A stretch of 64,000 nt of DNA from Anaeramoeba flamelloides (taxonomy: Eukaryota > Metamonada > Anaeramoebidae): positions 8,647,001 to 8,711,000 of the forward strand of contig JANTQA010000015.1 of the NCBI GenBank assembly GCA_027625915.1, read 5' to 3'. The notes under the pieces are model-generated. The model searched no databases. It worked only from the letters and a program-made list of their open reading frames with translations, and had not been told where the DNA came from. The translations under genes were made by a program, and so were the position numbers. Positions 44,066-55,676 of this stretch are shown piece after piece. The number at the start of each line of letters is the position of its first letter. Position 1 is the first letter of the stretch.

Positions 44066-45522
44066 TTAAAGTTTATTTTCAAGCACAAGTAATTTTTTTC
44101 TAATATTATAAATGTCTTTCAAAAAAACTTCCTGTTTAAAATTTCCGTCTTTATGGCACATGTTGTCTATTTTCTTTTTTTGATAAGAAATTTGTTTTTT
44201 TATTAGTCGTTTTTTTTGCCTTTCTTTTCGTTCTTTCCTCTTTTTCCTTTTTTTTTCTTTCTTTTTCTTTTCTTTTTTCTTCATTTTCCTTTTTTTTCTT
44301 TCTTTTATTCGTAGTTTTTTTAATTTTCTTTTTTCCTTTTTTCTTTCCAAGTTGATTCTGAATTTGGAATTGTATGTGTGAAGAATGGAAATTTCATTGT
44401 AATTAAAAATTGATGAGATCCTGTCTTCCATTGCATTTTCATCTTTATTGTTTGTCGTTATCCCTTTATTTTCTTTTTGAGGGTTTTCTTCTTTCATTTT
44501 TGAGAGAAAATTATCCATTTTCATACTTAAAATGTTTGGTGGAATTGACGAAAATTGGTTATCAAAATTTTCTAAAATGTCATTTATTAATGATTCGGAA
44601 TGTACTTTAATCATTTTGCATCTTGATTTGACTTTTAAGAAAATATTGCGTTACGTGAAGAAACAAAGAAAGAAATTCATATGGTAAAGATTTAGGATTC
44701 GGTCATTTTTTCAAAAGATACGTTAATAATTTTGCAAAAATAAAAATAAAGACGATCTTTTGGGGTTCTTTTGTTTGTCTTTGTCGTTGTTTATGTGAAT
44801 AAACCAAAATAAAAAACAATATTACCTTCTTTATCAAATTCTTTAAGGGTTGGTGGTGGTGAAGCAGTGGGTGAATTATTCGAAAAGTCTGTAAAATTGT
44901 GATATGAACTAAAAAACATACAAATTGTTAAAAAATAAAAAAATGAAAAAGAAATTTGCAAAGTTAGGATTGAGAAAATAGCTTTGTAATAAATACCCAA
45001 GAATTACAGTGTATATAAATCAAGAAATTGAGACTTTTTAAACATATTTCAGAAAGATTAACAATTTAAACATAACTATTTTTATTTAATTTTGAAGATA
45101 ATATTTGATTTCGAAAAATCAAATTCTATTTGAGTGATTATTAAATATGTGAAATCTAAATAGTATAGGGTATAAACCTTTCTTTTGATGTGCAGTTGTG
45201 GTGAATTAAGAATATACCTCATGATCTCTTCTCTTCCATAATCAAAACTATCAATTGTGTAATCATTTTTCGTATTTTTAGATCCACATAAATGAGTTTT
45301 GTACAAAGTGAGATTGACAATTACAACACTAGGGTGTACGTGGAATAATCTGTCTCCCATGTTGTAAAATATTTTCTCTTCAATAATACTCTTGTGAAAA
45401 TAACCAGAAGACTTATAAACCCGATTCTTCAAATTACTATCCATATTTCTTTTCTCTGGAAGTCTTTTAAAATTAAAAAGATTAAAGAAACTGTCAACAA
45501 ACAAATAAGATATTGGTTTCAT
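44066..45522 (-). CDS. Putative SWAP-N/DRY_EERY-type splicing-factor relative, three exons
   Basis: The exons are 45522-45218, 44908-44826 and 44631-44066. Their GT-AG junctions agree in phase (2+1, then 1+2), giving 317 residues, or 291 if the ATG at 45444 is used. N-terminal residues about 42-100 include FHKSIIEEKIF, LFHVHP and then YTIDSFDYGREEI, which resembles the IDRYDGRGHL box of SWAP-N proteins (SFSWAP, CLASRP). After a Pro/Ser linker, LKEFDKEVKSRCKMIKVHSE resembles the following EERY segment. A second half with SSIFNYNEISILHTYNSKFR leads into a Lys/Arg/Glu run of about 60 residues, where true family members have an RS domain. The resemblance is short and partly by eye, so an unrelated nuclear or nucleolar protein is possible. 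The gene structure is firmer than the name. Confidence 0.5.
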
Positions 45523-48438
45523 ACGTTTTACTCTTTAAAAATAATTTATGAAAAGGAATGATTAAAATTAAAAATTTGGAAGAAACATTGATTCATTTTA
45601 AGAGATAATTTTTGGATCAAATAATAAAAACAATAATCAAAGGAAAATTATAATCAACAATTTGTATTAAAAATCAATGTAGAATATAAATTTTTCTTCA
45701 AATATAAATGAATTAACCTTCAAAATTAATTTAGTATTTGTATAGTATTAAATACTAAAATGGGTGTTGTATTGAAATGAAAGCACAAAAAGGGCACAGG
45801 TTTAATTTGAAACATAGGTTTTATTCCCGTTGCACTCATATTTCTGAAAAGTTTAGTGTTATTTTTTTGTTTTCAAAAATTTTCAAAAAAATTGAAAGCA
45901 TTGATGATCATTAATAACTTATATGATTCTACAGAAGAATTGTTTTTATCGAATTAATACAATATTTAGATGAACATATATCATAAAGAAAATATTACAT
46001 TTGAGATTTAAAAGAGGGGTGTTATTAAGTCACATTTAATTTATAAAAAAAAATCAAAACATTTCTGATAATAACTCTATTTCAGAATCATTGGCCTATT
46101 ACAAATCAAATTTTAAATAAAAATATTTTATAATAATTCGATTTATCCATTATAATATAAAAATTTCTCTTTTAATATTTTGTTCTATACTCAAGAGATA
46201 TTTATTTTTGGTCTAAAAATAAAATAAAAAAAGGGTAAAAAAAAAAACAATTAAAAAAAATTGGGATATTTATTTTTGAAAGAAGCATTTCATAAAAAAT
46301 AGAAATTTTAAAAAAAGTAGAAAACCCATTTATCGATTCCCATTCCATTTAGATAACTAAATATAATCTCTTTTTTATATTTGAAACCAATTTTTTCATT
46401 GATTCATCTGTTACTTGTTTCCAAATTTTCAGTTTCATTTTCCATTTTAAGATAATACTATGGAAAAAAAAAAGGAGAAAAAATGATTTATTTTCAAACT
46501 TTTCATTGGGGGGGGGGGGTTTTAAAAAACAGTACAAACACAATTCAAAATTCAAATGTACCAATAGGATATTTATTGTGAAATTCAGTTTATAAATAAA
46601 GAATATTAATCATTTATTGAAATTGGTACAAACCAAAAAACTTTTTAAATAACTAAAAAAAAAAAAAAAAAATTAATTTTCTAGAGAATATACAAACAAT
46701 ATTAAAAAAACTAAAAGTGTGTTATGCCACATCGCTCAGATTAAAATTTAACTATATCCTCGAAGTTGAATAAGAACATACCAGTATTTTGAAAATTGGG
46801 TGGGATAAGTCAATTCCTTTCTTGGAAAAACTCACCGAGGAACACCAATGTCTATAATGATGTTTCCTATGAGTTTTTTACAGGGGGGTAATTGAATTTT
46901 TATTTTTCTCGGGCTTTTGATAGTTTGAATAACCAATTAGAATAAAAAAATTGTTTTAAAAATTTAAATATTAATTAACGAAAAGTTCTCTCTTGTCCAA
47001 TCGTTTAAATTTTGAATTTAATTATAAATTTTTTAATTAAAACGTATTTAAAATTGTCAAAAATGTATCCCATTATCTTTTTTGACAGAATTGAAACTTC
47101 AAAATAACAACAATCCAGTTTTGGCCATAATTTTAAAAATCTATTTTTTACTCAATTTTTTCAAAATTTAAATGAATTTGCCTAAAATGGAAATTTTTAT
47201 ACAGTTTATTCAAGCAAATCAAAAAATAAGTATTACAAGTCATATCAGTTTTTTTAATTCCCCCGTTTTAATTTAAATCAAATATTTAAAAAGTACTCAA
47301 AATAATTTTTAATTTGTTTACTCTATTATATTTATCTTGATCAGACAAGAACAAACCGGTTTCTAATTTTTATTTTGGTTTTCACTTTATTTTCATTGCT
47401 AACAAAAATTAAGAAAAAATCTTTATAATATTTTACTTTTTTACTCATCTACATTTAAAAAAAAAATTTTTGTGATTTGGTTGTAACTAATATTGAATAA
47501 AAAACCAATTTAAATTTGAAATTTACATTAATAAATCTAAAATTTTACTTTGAAATGAAACCTCAAACAATTGATTACCATAAATTTAGACTCAAAATAA
47601 TTTTAGTACCAAGGTGAGAAGCATGCTAAACAATGGTATCTTTTAATGAAAACAAAATTCTAGAAAGTTTTTTATCCTGTCAAATATACTATTAATAAAG
47701 GACCAGTTATTTTTACTGTTAGTAATATAAAGTATTCGACATTAAATTAAATTCAGTTCAAAACAAGTTTCATGGAGTTGTTTTAAAAAAGGGTTGCAAA
47801 AAAGTTGTTAATTTCGTCCTAAAAATAGATCTATTCTTGTTTGTCAACTGTTTTTATGATATTTTTGAAAACTTTTTTAACACTGTTTTTGGATACTAAT
47901 AAATAAAAAAAAACAAGTAGATCAAAAATTTCATTTAATATCCCAAAAAGTAAAATAGTTGAAAAAAAATCTTTTAGAAAGTACTATTCTTTTAAATTTT
48001 GAATGTCGTTCTTTGGTATCTTTGATTTCTGTGATTTCTTTAATTTACGATTAGAAAAAAATTTGAAATGGAATATGTATTCGATTAAATATTTAATATA
48101 TAGAAGCCTAGATAATAAAATTTGGGTCTAAAATAATGATCTCTATTCCTATTTTTGTGATGTTTTTTTTTTTTGGGTCGGCTTTATGTTGATCCGAAAG
48201 CAAGACATAAAAAAAAATAAAAAAAAAAAATTCAAAAAGGTTTGATGGGTCATGAGAAATAATTGAAGAAAAGTAAAACGAAATCAAAAAGGAAAATTTT
48301 CAATTGGATTAGTTTATGACTTTATTTGGTTCACTAATGATGACTTTTTGTTTTTTTTTAAAAATTTTCTAAAAGTTGCTAGAGTTAACATCATGGAAGG
48401 TGTTCAAATCTATGTTTCAGAAAAAAAGAAAAAATGAC
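45523..48438. other. AT-rich spacer
   Basis: No gene is recognised in this 2.9-kb stretch. A run of twelve G lies at 46508-46519. Around 46740-46890 the sequence is less AT-rich and includes ACTCACCGAGGAACACCAAT, which in reverse reads as a GTGAGT donor-like site, but no exon could be built on it. Confidence 0.45.
46508..46519 (+). repeat. G12 homopolymer
   Basis: Twelve consecutive G in a region otherwise dominated by A and T; by far the longest G run in the window. Confidence 0.9.
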
Positions 48439-48651
48439 TTATTTTTTTACTACTTCCATTTCTTTTTCTTGGTTTTTTTTCTTTTCCATCTTTGCTTTGA
48501 GTGTGCCCTTTCTTACAAATTTTAAATTCTTTGCAAATGGAAGATACATTCCTTTTTTTGTTCTGTGTCTTTGTCTTTTTGGTTTTTTGATCCCGTTTCT
48601 ATGGTGCTTTCTGTTTTGGTTGTGGTTTGAGTGATTTCTTCTTTTGGTCAT
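48439..48651 (-). CDS. RPL29: Large-subunit ribosomal protein eL29
   Basis: 70 residues, intronless. The N-terminal ~50 residues match eL29 (L29e): MTKRRNHSNHNQNRKHHRNG, then IKKPKRQRHRTKKGMYLPFAKNLKFVRKG. The family pattern is KxKNHTxHNQxxKxHRNGIKKP...Y.S.KGxDPKFLRNxRFAKK. The Lys-rich tail is short, as in fungi and protists and unlike the long animal form. eL29 is a small basic protein on the surface of the 60S subunit near the tRNA entry side. The opposite strand also holds an open frame of similar length (Phe-rich), which is a shadow. Confidence 0.93.
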   Translation of the reverse strand: MTKRRNHSNHNQNRKHHRNGIKKPKRQRHRTKKGMYLPFAKNLKFVRKGTLKAKMEKKKNQEKEMEVVKK

Positions 48652-49576
48652 CTTTTTATTTTTAAAAAAAAAAATAATAAAAAAAAAATTAAAAAAAAGA
48701 AATTAAAAGAAAAAAAAAACAAAAGCAAACAAACAAAAAAAAAAAAAGTGTTTTTAATAAAATGGAAAATTAGTCTCTTAGGTAACTCACAAAAAAAAGA
48801 TCTTAAAAAAATTTTGTTGAAAGCTAATCTTACTTTTAGAGTAGAGAAATAAATAATTAAAAAAAATGATAAGTTTTGTTTTGGAAATTTTAGAAATGAC
48901 AATATTAGTCATAATTTGTATAGTAGAGATTGGAAGAATTGAGTTTGGTGTTATTTAATCGATAGAAACTACTAACTAATGGAAAATGGTGATGAAAAAA
49001 AAACTTTAAAGAAAATTGATAATAAACACGAAAGATACCAGAATCTTAACCAAATAAACTATTATTTCATAAATTTAAGATTAAAAATAAGTTTTCCATA
49101 TGCTGCATGGTAAGTTATATGGACAGATACTTCTTCTTATCTCTTGATTTTTCAAATTCTTTAAACATTATTTAATGGCTTATTCTTTTTAAAGGGTAAA
49201 ATTCAGATTTATAGCAGATATAGAGTTTGGACTGTAACCTAAAAACAACATTGTTTTTATTTTGAAATACGATCATTTAAGTCAAATACTTGATCAAGTA
49301 AAACGAAGCAAATCAAAAATGAATTCTTTCAAAGTGAAAGAAAAAGGAGAACATTAAAAATTCAGCTTCAGTCTCACTTTTTAGTCTTAATTCTCAAATA
49401 ACAATTGAGATTTATTTTTCATTTTTTTATTTCTTTGATAATTAATTACGTAGTCTTTAATTTCAAAAATTTTTTGATATCAGTCACAATTTCCAAAAAT
49501 TTAATAACAAACCACTTGGCGTTTTCAAAAATAAATATATTGACTTTAAAAACAAACAAAAAACAAAAAAAAGATT
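48652..49576. other. Spacer between eL29 and the DHX33-like gene (divergent promoters)
   Basis: The eL29 gene (minus) and the helicase gene (plus) point away from each other, so both promoters should be in these 925 bases. An A-rich block at 48660-48760 lies just upstream of eL29. No motif could be assigned. Confidence 0.45.
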
Positions 49577-51763
49577 ATGAAAAATATCTTTAAAGAACGC
49601 AGAACTTTGCCTATTTATGGAGGAAGAAAAAAAATCATCAACACAATCAAATCAAATGCAACAACAATTATCATTGGTGAGACTGGGTGCGGAAAAACAA
49701 CCCAAGTTCCACAGTATATTTGGGAAAGTAAATTATTAAAAAGATCAAAAAACAAGAGCCTTAGCCCATCTCGCTGTATGGTTGGTATTACTCAGCCAAG
49801 GAGGGTTGCTGCGATTACCCTTAGCAACAGAGTCGCTGAAGAGATGAACAGCGGTGTTGGGGAGTTGGTTGGATATTCGATTCGATTTGATGATCGGACA
49901 AGTAAAAAAACAAGAGTCAAATTTATGACTGATGGTATCTTATTAAGGGAGGCGATGCTCGATCCTTTATTGTCACAATACAGAATAATTGTTTTGGATG
50001 AAGCACATGAACGAACTGTTAATACAGATATTCTTTTAGCTTTATTAAAAAGAATCCAAAAAAAAAGATTTGAAATCGCTAAAAAGCATGATGAACTCAA
50101 TAAGAGAAACACGAACAATAAGGATCAGAAAGAGGAATTGAAATCAAAAACTAATCAAACAAAATTAAAACAAGAAAAAGAAAATAAAAAAGGAAAAGGA
50201 ACCAAAAAAGGAAAAGAAAACAAAAACAAAAACAAAAATGAAAATGAAAATGAAAAAGAAAAAACAGAAACAAATTTTGGTGAATTAAAAATTGTTGTAA
50301 TGTCAGCAACACTTGACGCCGATCAATTTAGTGAATATTTTAATTTTGCGCCTGTTCTTTATGTCTCGGGAAGACAACATCCAATTGATTTATATTATCT
50401 TCCAGAACCTGAGCCAGATTATCTTGACACTGTCCTAACATGCATTTTGCAATGCCATTTACTTGAAAAAGAGGGCGGCGACATTTTGGCATTTTTGACT
50501 GGGCAAGAGGAAATTGAAATGGCCAAAAAATTGTTAAAACGAAGGGCGCGTAATTTGCCTATTAGCGCACGCCCATTGGAGGTCCGCACGCTGTTTTCTG
50601 CGCTGCACCCTGATAAGCAAATGCGCGCCTTTGGGCCTACAAAGCAGCAAGACGCAAGAAAGGTTATCTTATCAACAAACATTGCAGAAACCTCTGTCAC
50701 CATTACAGGCGTCAGAATTGTGGTTGACTCTGGGCTAGTGAAGCAAAAGGCACGTGATTCGAAGGCCGGCATCGATCGATTAGAAATCGTTGAAATATCG
50801 AAGGAATCTGCGCGCCAGCGTATGGGGAGAGCCGGGAGAGAAAACACTGGCAAATGCTTCCGCATTTATACCGAAGACTATTATCATTCAATGAAGGAAA
50901 CCAGGATCCCCGAAATTCAAAGAACAGAAATGGCAGACATCTTGTTAAAACTGATCGCTCTGGGCATTCCAAATATCTTTGAGTTGGATTTGATCGATAA
51001 GCCAAAGGTATCAGCAGTTCGCGCGGGGCTAAAATTGCTCTTGAGGCTAAAGGCCCTAAATAAAAAAATGCAATTGACAAGCTTGGGTGACACAATGTCC
51101 AAATTCCCATGCCACCCCATGCTTGCCTCAGTTTTGATAAAATCCGCAGAGCTGGGATGCCTTTCAGATATTTTAACAGTCGTGTCCCTGCTATCTGTCC
51201 AATCGATTTTTTTTACCCCTCGCGGGAAACGCGAAAAGGTGAATGAAATCAAATCATATTTTGCCTCCGAATTTGGCGACCACATCACATATTTAAATGT
51301 CTTCGAAACCTGGGCCCGAGAAGGCAGAAGCAAAAAATGGTGCACAGAAAATTTTATTAATTGGCGATCAATGAGAAGAGTTATCCTCATCCGCCAACAA
51401 TTACAGGACTATTGCGTCCAATTTTCCCTTATGAAGGAAGAGGAATGCCTAAACTTGGACGAAATGCGATCAATTTTCAATAAAATTTCTGGCAATATTT
51501 CAAAAGACAAAAGAGTTGAAGCAATAAGAAAGACTTTTTGCTATGGGTTTTTTACCAATTACGCAGAATTGCAAACAGATAAAACTTATAAAACCTCTTC
51601 AGGCAAAATCGTCAAAATACACCCTTCATCCGTTTTGTCACAAATAAAGCCACCTTCAGTAATATTTAATGAATTGGTAAAAACCAAAAATGATTATATT
51701 CGAGATGTAATGTCAGTTAGACGCTCTTGGGTGGATGAAGCAGTTCCCAATTTTTTAAACTAA
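49577..51763 (+). CDS. DHX33: DEAH-box RNA helicase, DHX33-like
   Basis: 728 residues, intronless. Motifs in order: RRTLPI Q-like entry (8-13), GETGCGKTT motif I (34-42), TQPRRVAA motif Ia, TDGILLRE motif Ib, DEAH motif II (141-144), MSATLD motif III (about 240), LAFLTGQEEIE, STNIAETSVTI motif V and QRMGRAGR motif VI (about 413-420). Winged-helix, ratchet and OB-fold regions follow (ILTVVSLLSVQSIFF, GDHITYLNVFETW, IHPSSVL). The WCTENFINWRSM, YAELQTDKTY and final RDVMSVRRSWVDEAVPNFL segments are closest to DHX33, a nucleolar helicase linked to rRNA synthesis and translation in animals. DHX33 lacks the long N-terminal regions of splicing DEAH proteins, and so does this one. A Lys/Asn/Glu-rich insertion (about 165-233) separates motifs II and III. 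Confidence 0.88.
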   Translation: MKNIFKERRTLPIYGGRKKIINTIKSNATTIIIGETGCGKTTQVPQYIWESKLLKRSKNKSLSPSRCMVGITQPRRVAAITLSNRVAEEMNSGVGELVGYSIRFDDRTSKKTRVKFMTDGILLREAMLDPLLSQYRIIVLDEAHERTVNTDILLALLKRIQKKRFEIAKKHDELNKRNTNNKDQKEELKSKTNQTKLKQEKENKKGKGTKKGKENKNKNKNENENEKEKTETNFGELKIVVMSATLDADQFSEYFNFAPVLYVSGRQHPIDLYYLPEPEPDYLDTVLTCILQCHLLEKEGGDILAFLTGQEEIEMAKKLLKRRARNLPISARPLEVRTLFSALHPDKQMRAFGPTKQQDARKVILSTNIAETSVTITGVRIVVDSGLVKQKARDSKAGIDRLEIVEISKESARQRMGRAGRENTGKCFRIYTEDYYHSMKETRIPEIQRTEMADILLKLIALGIPNIFELDLIDKPKVSAVRAGLKLLLRLKALNKKMQLTSLGDTMSKFPCHPMLASVLIKSAELGCLSDILTVVSLLSVQSIFFTPRGKREKVNEIKSYFASEFGDHITYLNVFETWAREGRSKKWCTENFINWRSMRRVILIRQQLQDYCVQFSLMKEEECLNLDEMRSIFNKISGNISKDKRVEAIRKTFCYGFFTNYAELQTDKTYKTSSGKIVKIHPSSVLSQIKPPSVIFNELVKTKNDYIRDVMSVRRSWVDEAVPNFLN

Positions 51764-51866
51764 TTCATTTAACCTGTTGATTAAATTTAATTATTTAATT
51801 TATCATTCTGCTTTTAAGTTTTTTTTTTTTTTTATTTTTATTTTTATTTTATTCGATCTTATCTTC

Positions 51867-51903
<37 letters not shown>

Positions 51904-52985
51904 ATATAAATATAGACTTTAATAAATAAATCATTTTATTTCAGAAAAATTTGTGTACTGAATATAAACATAACTAATAATGTTTTTTTATGATTTTTTT
52001 TTCAAATTTTTCGCAAAAACGAAATAAATCCAGTACAATATCTCTTTTGGGTGGTAAAAGAATAGTCCAAACTATCATTAAACCGACCACCCGTTAACTT
52101 GTGGGGAGTCTGCAATTGTAACACAGATCAATATCTCTTAATAGTTAATTAGTGTATAGATTTTTTGATAATACAATTCTTTTTGAAATTTATATTAAAT
52201 TTTACATCATTATTTTCTTTAATTTATTGTTTTTTTCATGATTGCATTTGTTTTTTTAAGTTGATTTTTTCGTTTATACAGGATTTTATTTTTGAACAAA
52301 CAATTTTGATCTGTTTTAAAAATCCGTTTTTAAAAAATAGATAAATTACATTTAAAAAGAGTTTCATTGTGAAACAAAATTATATTAAAAAAAATAGTTT
52401 AGAAGAACAAAAGCACCAACCTTTTGTATAATTTTCGATCAAAAAAATAAAATAAATAAATAAACAATATTTCATTTGAAATATATTTATCTTATTTTGA
52501 TGGAAAAAAAATATATATATTTCAAAATTTCTTAAAAACCGAAAAAGAAAAAACTTTAATTTAAAAGGTTTATTTCAAATTTTAAAAAAGAACAAAAAAA
52601 AAAATTTTTTTTTATAAATACTTCATATAAAAAGAAAAAGAATATTTTTATTAGGTTCTAGATTAAACTAAAACTGATGACTCTGTATCCATATATATCT
52701 ATTTTGTATCAATTGCCCTTTTTTTTTTTGATCTGGATTTTTGGTAATAACTGAATAACAAATATTATCAAATTTGATTTCTATTTTGAAAATATGAATT
52801 GGTGAGTTTGGGTTTATTTTGCATATTTTAGCAATTTTTGAATTGATAAGATTTTATATAATTTATTAACCCTTCCAAGTAACCTAACCAGTTTTTATTT
52901 ATATGTGTTTTTGTCCCCGGTATTGATTTTTACAAATTAATAGCGTATATATCAAGTTTATGAATTTTTTATTTTTTTAATTACT
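51764..52985. other. 3' region of the helicase gene and spacer
   Basis: T-rich tracts and an (AT)n run (51869-51898) follow the stop codon. A small GGGTGGT (52049-52055) / ACCACCC (52086-52092) stem is present. No gene is seen. Confidence 0.45.
51869..51898. repeat. (AT)n microsatellite
   Basis: About fifteen AT dinucleotides in the region downstream of the helicase gene. Confidence 0.9.
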
Positions 52986-53179
52986 AACAGTTCCACTTTT
53001 AAGATACAAACTTTCTAGGAAATACAAGACACATAAAAATCTTAATTTAAAGTACATTTTTTGGAATTATTTTTTTCACAATTAATTTTACTTGAATTTG
53101 AATTTTATACCTTAATTTGAGATTTTTATTGTGTCTTAAATTTTGTTGAAAGTTTGTGCCTTAATAGTGTAACTGACAG
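52986..53179. mobile_element. Palindromic MITE, family C, copy 3
   Basis: About 194 bp with CAGTTCCACTTTTAAGATAC at the left and TTAATAGTGTAACTGACAG at the right, and inner ACAAACTTTC / GAAAGTTTGTGCC arms. TA-like flanks are partly eroded. Confidence 0.7.
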
Positions 53180-53266
53180 CAATGAAATCTAATACATATA
53201 ACAATAAACACGCTACAACAACTTTAAATCGTCGAAATTTCAAAATTATATGTAAGAGAATTGCTA

Positions 53267-53458
53267 CAGTCAGTTCCACTTTTATTACCAAAATGTTCAA
53301 CGGAAATCAAGTCACAAAAAAATCTTAAATTAGTACATAAAATTAGGATACTAGTAATATAATTGATCTAAAAAAATCCAAAAAATGTACCTTAATTTCT
53401 GATTTTTTCGTATCTAAAATTCCATTGAAACTTTGTGTCTTGGAAGTGAAATTGACTG
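53267..53458. mobile_element. Palindromic MITE, family C, copy 4
   Basis: 192 bp between TA dinucleotides (53265-53266 and 53459-53460). The ends CAGTCAGTTCCACTTTTA and GAAGTGAAATTGACTG are inverted. It lies only about 90 bp from copy 3, in a cluster. Confidence 0.75.
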
Positions 53459-54331
53459 TATTAAATATTATTTGCAACTTCTAGCTTTTTATTTTATATA
53501 TTTTAACATTTAAAACCATTTTTGTGTCTTATTGGGGAAAATGCCTTAATATTTGATTTTTTTTAATCTTTTGAAAAAAAATTTTATCATTTATTAGGTT
53601 TTTAATCTATATAAATACTTTTTTTTATGTTTAATTTAATTTTAGATTTAATTAAATTTTCTTTACTTTCTAAAATGAAGAAAAATCATATATAAAAACT
53701 TACCAATGTTCTGTTAAAAAGTGTAAATTTTTATTAGAGAATATAGGAGATTAGGATCAAATAAAATATAACACATTGTATTTCCTTAGAATATATCAAT
53801 ATAAACTTGATAATAGTGTAATAGTATTTTTTTTTCAATATATATAATATAATAAAATCTTTTTTAGCCAATCAGAATAAAAGTGAAACTTTTAAAAATG
53901 ATTAAACAAATTTTTTAAGTGGGAAAATCAAAAGAAGCTGGAAACAAAAATAAGATTAAGTAAAAGAAGAAACAAATTAACCCCAAAGAGAATCCCAACG
54001 TTTCAATAAAAAACTAGATTTAAATTATGTTTGTTGGTTTAATTGAAAAAAATATAATCGATTATTCTTTTACGATCTAAAAAAAATTTGAATTTTTTCA
54101 ACAAATTCTTAATTATTAATCAATCAAAGAATAACACGCACCTAGGGCGGTATTAAAAATGTACTTATGTTTAACCTTGCACTTCATCATTAATAATTTT
54201 TTTTTTTCCACCATTAATCAGCCTTGATTTTTCTTTTTAATAAAGGTTTGAATTAAAAACACAGTTAAACCGTTTTCTCCCCACACCCCACCCCTTTCCA
54301 AATGGTTCTAAACTAGTGTTAATATGAATGT
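53459..54331. other. AT-rich spacer
   Basis: No gene is recognised. A C-rich stretch, TTTTCTCCCCACACCCCACC, lies near 54272-54291, just left of a foldback element. Confidence 0.4.
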
Positions 54332-54658
54332 TGTGAAAAATAGAGTTTTTAAAATTTCCAAGATAAATAAAGAGTTCCATCATTTACCCAAATTGTGGTA
54401 ATAGTAAATATAATTTTGATTTAAATTAATAGACTAATAATAATAATAATCAAAAAATCGTTTGTGAACACCAATCTTTCAATTAAAAAAAAATATCAGT
54501 TTTCAAACATAGAATTTATATCCACCAATTGATTTTATCTTGATAATCCATACGAACCCAAAAATCAAAACATATATTTCTTTTGTTATGACCAAAATTT
54601 GGGTAAATGATGGAACTCTTGATTTATCTTGGAAATTTTAAAAACTCTATTTTTTACA
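54332..54658. mobile_element. Foldback MITE, family H
   Basis: About 327 bp. The left arm from GTGAAAAATAGAGTTTTTAA to AAGAGTTCCATCATTTACCC is mirrored by the right arm GGGTAAATGATGGAACTCTT to TAAAAACTCTATTTTTTAC. The arms are about 65 bp each and almost identical, so the element is relatively young. No coding capacity; one copy was noticed. Confidence 0.75.
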
Positions 54659-54893
54659 TAATTCTCTATTTACACTTGTATAATAATTAATATAACTAAA
54701 CGCTTCGATTTCAGTTCTTTTTAAAATAATTATATAAACAATTAAAAAAAAATTTTTATATAAAATAACGAAGTTAGTATCCCATTATAAGTCTATATAA
54801 ATAAAGTTTATTATAATGTGTGCATGTGGACAATAAAAACCCTACATAGTTAAAATTTTTCAATATTTTTTTTACAATCCTCGTTTTTAAATA

Positions 54894-55092
54894 CAATCAG
54901 TTCCACTTTTAAGATACAAACTTTCAATGAAATTTAATAAACAAAAAAATCTCAAATTATGGCACATTTTTTGGAATTTTTTTTTTCACAAATTATTTTA
55001 CCATAATTCCAAATCTTATGCCCTAATTCGAGGTTTTTTTTTGCTGCATTAAATTCCGTTGAACATTTTCGATTTAAAAGTGGAACTGGTTG
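54894..55092. mobile_element. Palindromic MITE, family C, copy 5
   Basis: 199 bp between TA dinucleotides (54892-54893 and 55093-55094). The ends CAATCAGTTCCACTTTTAAG and TTAAAAGTGGAACTGGTTG are inverted, with a CTTTCAATGAAATTTAAT / ATTAAATTCCGTTGAA inner arm. Confidence 0.75.
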
Positions 55093-55633
55093 TAAAAAAA
55101 GTACAAATTAAAAAAGACTTTTTCGGGATGTTTTGGGTTTTTTGTACTGAAATTATTTTGATCGATTTTAATTTTTTAACTTTAATTTGGAATTTAGTTC
55201 AGTGTGTTAGAATTGTAATGGGTACTTGTTATAGAAATATTATTGCAAAATCAATATAATATTTAATTTTATACTCATGATCATAATTAAAAATTATAAT
55301 TTTGGAAATTTTTTTTTTGATTCCTTATCCAAATCAAAAAATATAAAATCAAAATAATAGCATCCTATTATTTAATTACTAATATTTAGAATCTCTAAAA
55401 CCTAATGGTATTTCATAATTTATAATTTGATGGGTTAACTCATCAATAATCAACATTAAACCCCAAAGAATGAGAAATACTGCCCCCCTTTCAACAAAAA
55501 TGTTTGACTTTCGAAAATATTTGCAATATCTACAAATAATAAACTCCATTTCAAAATCATTGACACTTTAAAAATCAAATTTCGAAAATAAATGTTGTTA
55601 TAAATCAAAGTTATCTATGATAATAATAATAAT

Positions 55634-55676
<43 letters not shown>

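Noticed and set aside
45082-45217. Continuation of the 45522 frame past 45218
   Set aside because: An AG|GTATAT donor at 45217 and phase-matched downstream exons fit better; the run-on is AT-biased.
48434-48634. Phe-rich plus-strand frame
   Set aside because: Exact complement of the eL29 gene.
50419-51390. Three minus-strand frames of 132-157 codons
   Set aside because: Shadows of the DHX33-like helicase gene.
52049-52092. GGGTGGT/ACCACCC 7-bp stem as an RNA gene
   Set aside because: The stem is short and the loop is 30 bases; nothing else supports it.
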